Source: Phosphoribacter sp037045045 (GTDB lineage Bacteria; Actinomycetota; Actinomycetes; Actinomycetales; Dermatophilaceae). Taken from it: 64,000 bases of DNA. Positions within the stretch are counted from its first letter, which is position 1; each line of letters opens with the position of its first letter. Both the position numbers and the translations under genes were made by a program. This document shows positions 62,554 through 64,000 of the stretch, in pieces. The notes below the pieces were generated by a model. That model was not told the origin of the DNA and ran no database searches. It saw only the letters and a program-made list of their open reading frames with translations. The stretch covers positions 186,001 to 250,000 of the forward strand of contig JBAOHL010000003.1 in the NCBI GenBank assembly GCA_037045045.1. The letters are read 5' to 3'.

Positions 62554-64000
62554 TCATCGACTGCCGGCCGCGTCGACAGCACCGACGGGTGCACGCAGAC
62601 CTTCGGCAGCACGTACGGCCCGCAGGACCGCCGCGGCCTTGTGGTGGCACTCCTCGTACTCGCTCTGCGGCACCGAGTCCGCGACGATGCCGGCCCCGGC
62701 CTGCACGTACGCCACTCCGGCGCGGATCACCGCGGTGCGGATGGCGATGGCCATGTCCATGTCGCCGGCGAAGTCCAGGTAGCCGACGACCCCGCCGTAC
62801 ACGCCCCGGCGCAACCCCTCGTACTCGTCGATGAGCGCCATGGCCCGCGGTTTCGGCGCGCCGGAGAGGGTGCCGGCCGGGAAGGTCGCGACGAGGACGT
62901 CGTATGCCGTCATCCCTTCGCGCAGCTGCCCCACGACGGTGGACTCCAGGTGCATGACGTGGCTGTACCGGCGGATCGTCATGAACTCCACCGTGTCGAC
63001 GGTGCCCGGACGGCATACCCGCTGCAGGTCGTTGCGGGACAGGTCCACGAGCATGACGTGTTCGGCGCGTTCCTTGGCGTCGGCGGCGAGTTCGTCGGCG
63101 AGGTGGACGTCGTGTTCCGGGGTCTTGCCGCGGGGCCGGGATCCGGCGATGGGGTGGGTGATCGCCTCGCGGCCGGTCACCTTGATAAGCGCCTCGGGGC
63201 TGGATCCGACGATGTCGTATGCCGTGCCGTCGGGGTGCGGCAGGCGCAGGTAGTACATGTAAGGGCTGGGGTTGGAGGCCCGCAGTGCCCGGTAGACGTC
63301 GAAGGTGTCCGCCGTGCAGGGCGTGGAGAACCGTTGGGAGACAACGATCTGGAACGCCTCGCCGGCCCGGATCGCCTCTTTGGCCCGTTCGACGAGGTCG
63401 TGGTATTCCGCCTGGGTCTGCGAGCTGTCGACCGACCCGGTCACCGGCGCAACGACAGCCACTGTGCTGGGAGCCGGGGCGGCGAGATCCGCGGTCATCC
63501 GGTCCAGCCGGGCGACGGCGTCGCGCCAGGCCCACTCCATCCGCGCGTCGGTGTCGTCGTAGTTCACCGCGTTCGCGACGAGCAGGACGGACCCGTCGGC
63601 GTGGTCCAGCACGGCGAGGTCAGTGGCCAGGACCATGCCGAGCTCGGGCAGGTGCAGCTCGTCGCGCCCCTGGTCGGGCACCTGTTCCCACCGCCGGACC
63701 GCGTCATAGGTGACCGCGCCCACCATCCCCCCGGTCAGTGGCGGCAGGCCGTCGATTCGGCGGGTGGCCAGTGCCGCGACGGTGTCGCGCAGGGCGGCAG
63801 TCGGGTCGCCGTCGACCGGGACACCGACCGGAGGAGTACCCACCCAGTGGGCCTGACCGTCGCGCTCGGTGAGGGTGGCCGAGCTGGCCGCACCGACGAT
63901 CGAATACCGCGACCACACCCCGCCGTGTTCGGCGGACTCGAGCAGGAACGTCCCCGGCTGCCCCCGGGCGAGCTTGCGGTAGAGCCCCAGCGGCGTCTCC
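62554..64000 (-). CDS. trpE: Anthranilate synthase component I (5' end outside window)
   Basis: The window holds 481 residues of TrpE, which makes anthranilate from chorismate with TrpG. The N-terminal beginning is beyond 64000. The visible part starts ETPLGLYRKLARGQPGTFLL and includes SAEHGGVWSRYSIVGA. The catalytic region has IRAGEAFQIVVSQRFSTPCT, SPYMYYLRLPHPDGTAYDIV with SSPEALIKV, the GSRPRGKTPEHD motif, VDLSRNDLQRVCRPGTV, TFPAGTLSGAPKPRAMALID, and YGGVVGYLDFAGDMD. The C-terminus GAVDAAGSR is encoded within a 14-bp direct repeat (CGTCGACAGCACCG at about 62520 and 62570). It is the first gene of the trp unit visible here. Confidence 0.95.
   Translation of the reverse strand, partial: ETPLGLYRKLARGQPGTFLLESAEHGGVWSRYSIVGAASSATLTERDGQAHWVGTPPVGVPVDGDPTAALRDTVAALATRRIDGLPPLTGGMVGAVTYDAVRRWEQVPDQGRDELHLPELGMVLATDLAVLDHADGSVLLVANAVNYDDTDARMEWAWRDAVARLDRMTADLAAPAPSTVAVVAPVTGSVDSSQTQAEYHDLVERAKEAIRAGEAFQIVVSQRFSTPCTADTFDVYRALRASNPSPYMYYLRLPHPDGTAYDIVGSSPEALIKVTGREAITHPIAGSRPRGKTPEHDVHLADELAADAKERAEHVMLVDLSRNDLQRVCRPGTVDTVEFMTIRRYSHVMHLESTVVGQLREGMTAYDVLVATFPAGTLSGAPKPRAMALIDEYEGLRRGVYGGVVGYLDFAGDMDMAIAIRTAVIRAGVAYVQAGAGIVADSVPQSEYEECHHKAAAVLRAVRAAEGLRAPVGAVDAAGSR

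Overview
The window is high-GC DNA (about 70%) from an actinobacterium. Evidence for this: GTG and ATG starts with 4-nt stop/start overlaps, a mycothiol-type maleylpyruvate-isomerase tail, an ANTAR regulator of the PdtaR type, the Trp-associated membrane protein and HGxxPAAW genes of actinobacterial trp operons, and the gene backbone uvrB, coaE, rpsA, polA, pdtaR, gltBD, lgt, trp. The order Micrococcales is a reasonable guess, but genus and species cannot be read from the sequence. No transposase, integrase, rRNA or CRISPR array was seen. There is one tRNA gene, tRNA-Leu(CAA).

Layout. 0-5 kb: thiol and hydrolase genes, a VOC gene and a TerC gene that each carry a one-base frameshift, and a candidate manganese (yybP-ykoY) riboswitch in front of terC. 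5-7.7 kb: ferrous iron uptake feoABC behind an IdeR/DtxR-like box. 7.7-13.3 kb: uvrB, a ZIP transporter, coaE fused to a GrpB domain (frameshifted) and a CorA-type channel. 13.3-19.1 kb: a compact Calvin-Benson-Bassham cluster, with cbbR divergent from cbbF-cbbP-cbbL-cbbS-cbbX, red-type RuBisCO and its activase, closed by a strong hairpin terminator. 19.2-27.1 kb: rpsA, an aromatic-acid transporter with a universal stress protein, a methyltransferase and polA.

27.1-42.6 kb is the main accessory region. Several transcription units carry a second aromatic-acid transporter, two benzoate-CoA-ligase-like enzymes, two TIM-barrel amidohydrolases, a MaoC hydratase, a hotdog thioesterase, an acyl-CoA dehydrogenase, a thiolase-like protein, a complete FixABCX electron-transfer set, a gamma-carbonic-anhydrase-like protein and an IclR regulator. 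Together they look like a pathway that activates an aryl or arylalkyl acid to its CoA thioester, oxidises or reduces the side chain through FixABCX, and cleaves it with an amidohydrolase. The 3' end of the IclR gene and its flank are tandemly repeated three times in 553-bp units, followed by 35-bp repeats. 44.2-47.4 kb holds an acyl-CoA ligase and a wax ester synthase/DGAT.

47.5-64 kb is core metabolism: GNAT, pdtaR, tRNA-Leu, gltDB, lgt, a DsbA-like/MauE pair, and the trp genes trpA, trpB, trpC and (partial) trpE with their usual small membrane-protein neighbours. The trpB 5' end has an in-frame minisatellite expansion that triplicates a conserved motif.

Across the whole window the heptamer GTATGCC (or its complement GGCATAC) occurs about 60 times by eye. 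This is roughly ten times the number expected from base composition. It falls in genes in all three frames and also between genes, so it looks like a genome-wide DNA-level signal.
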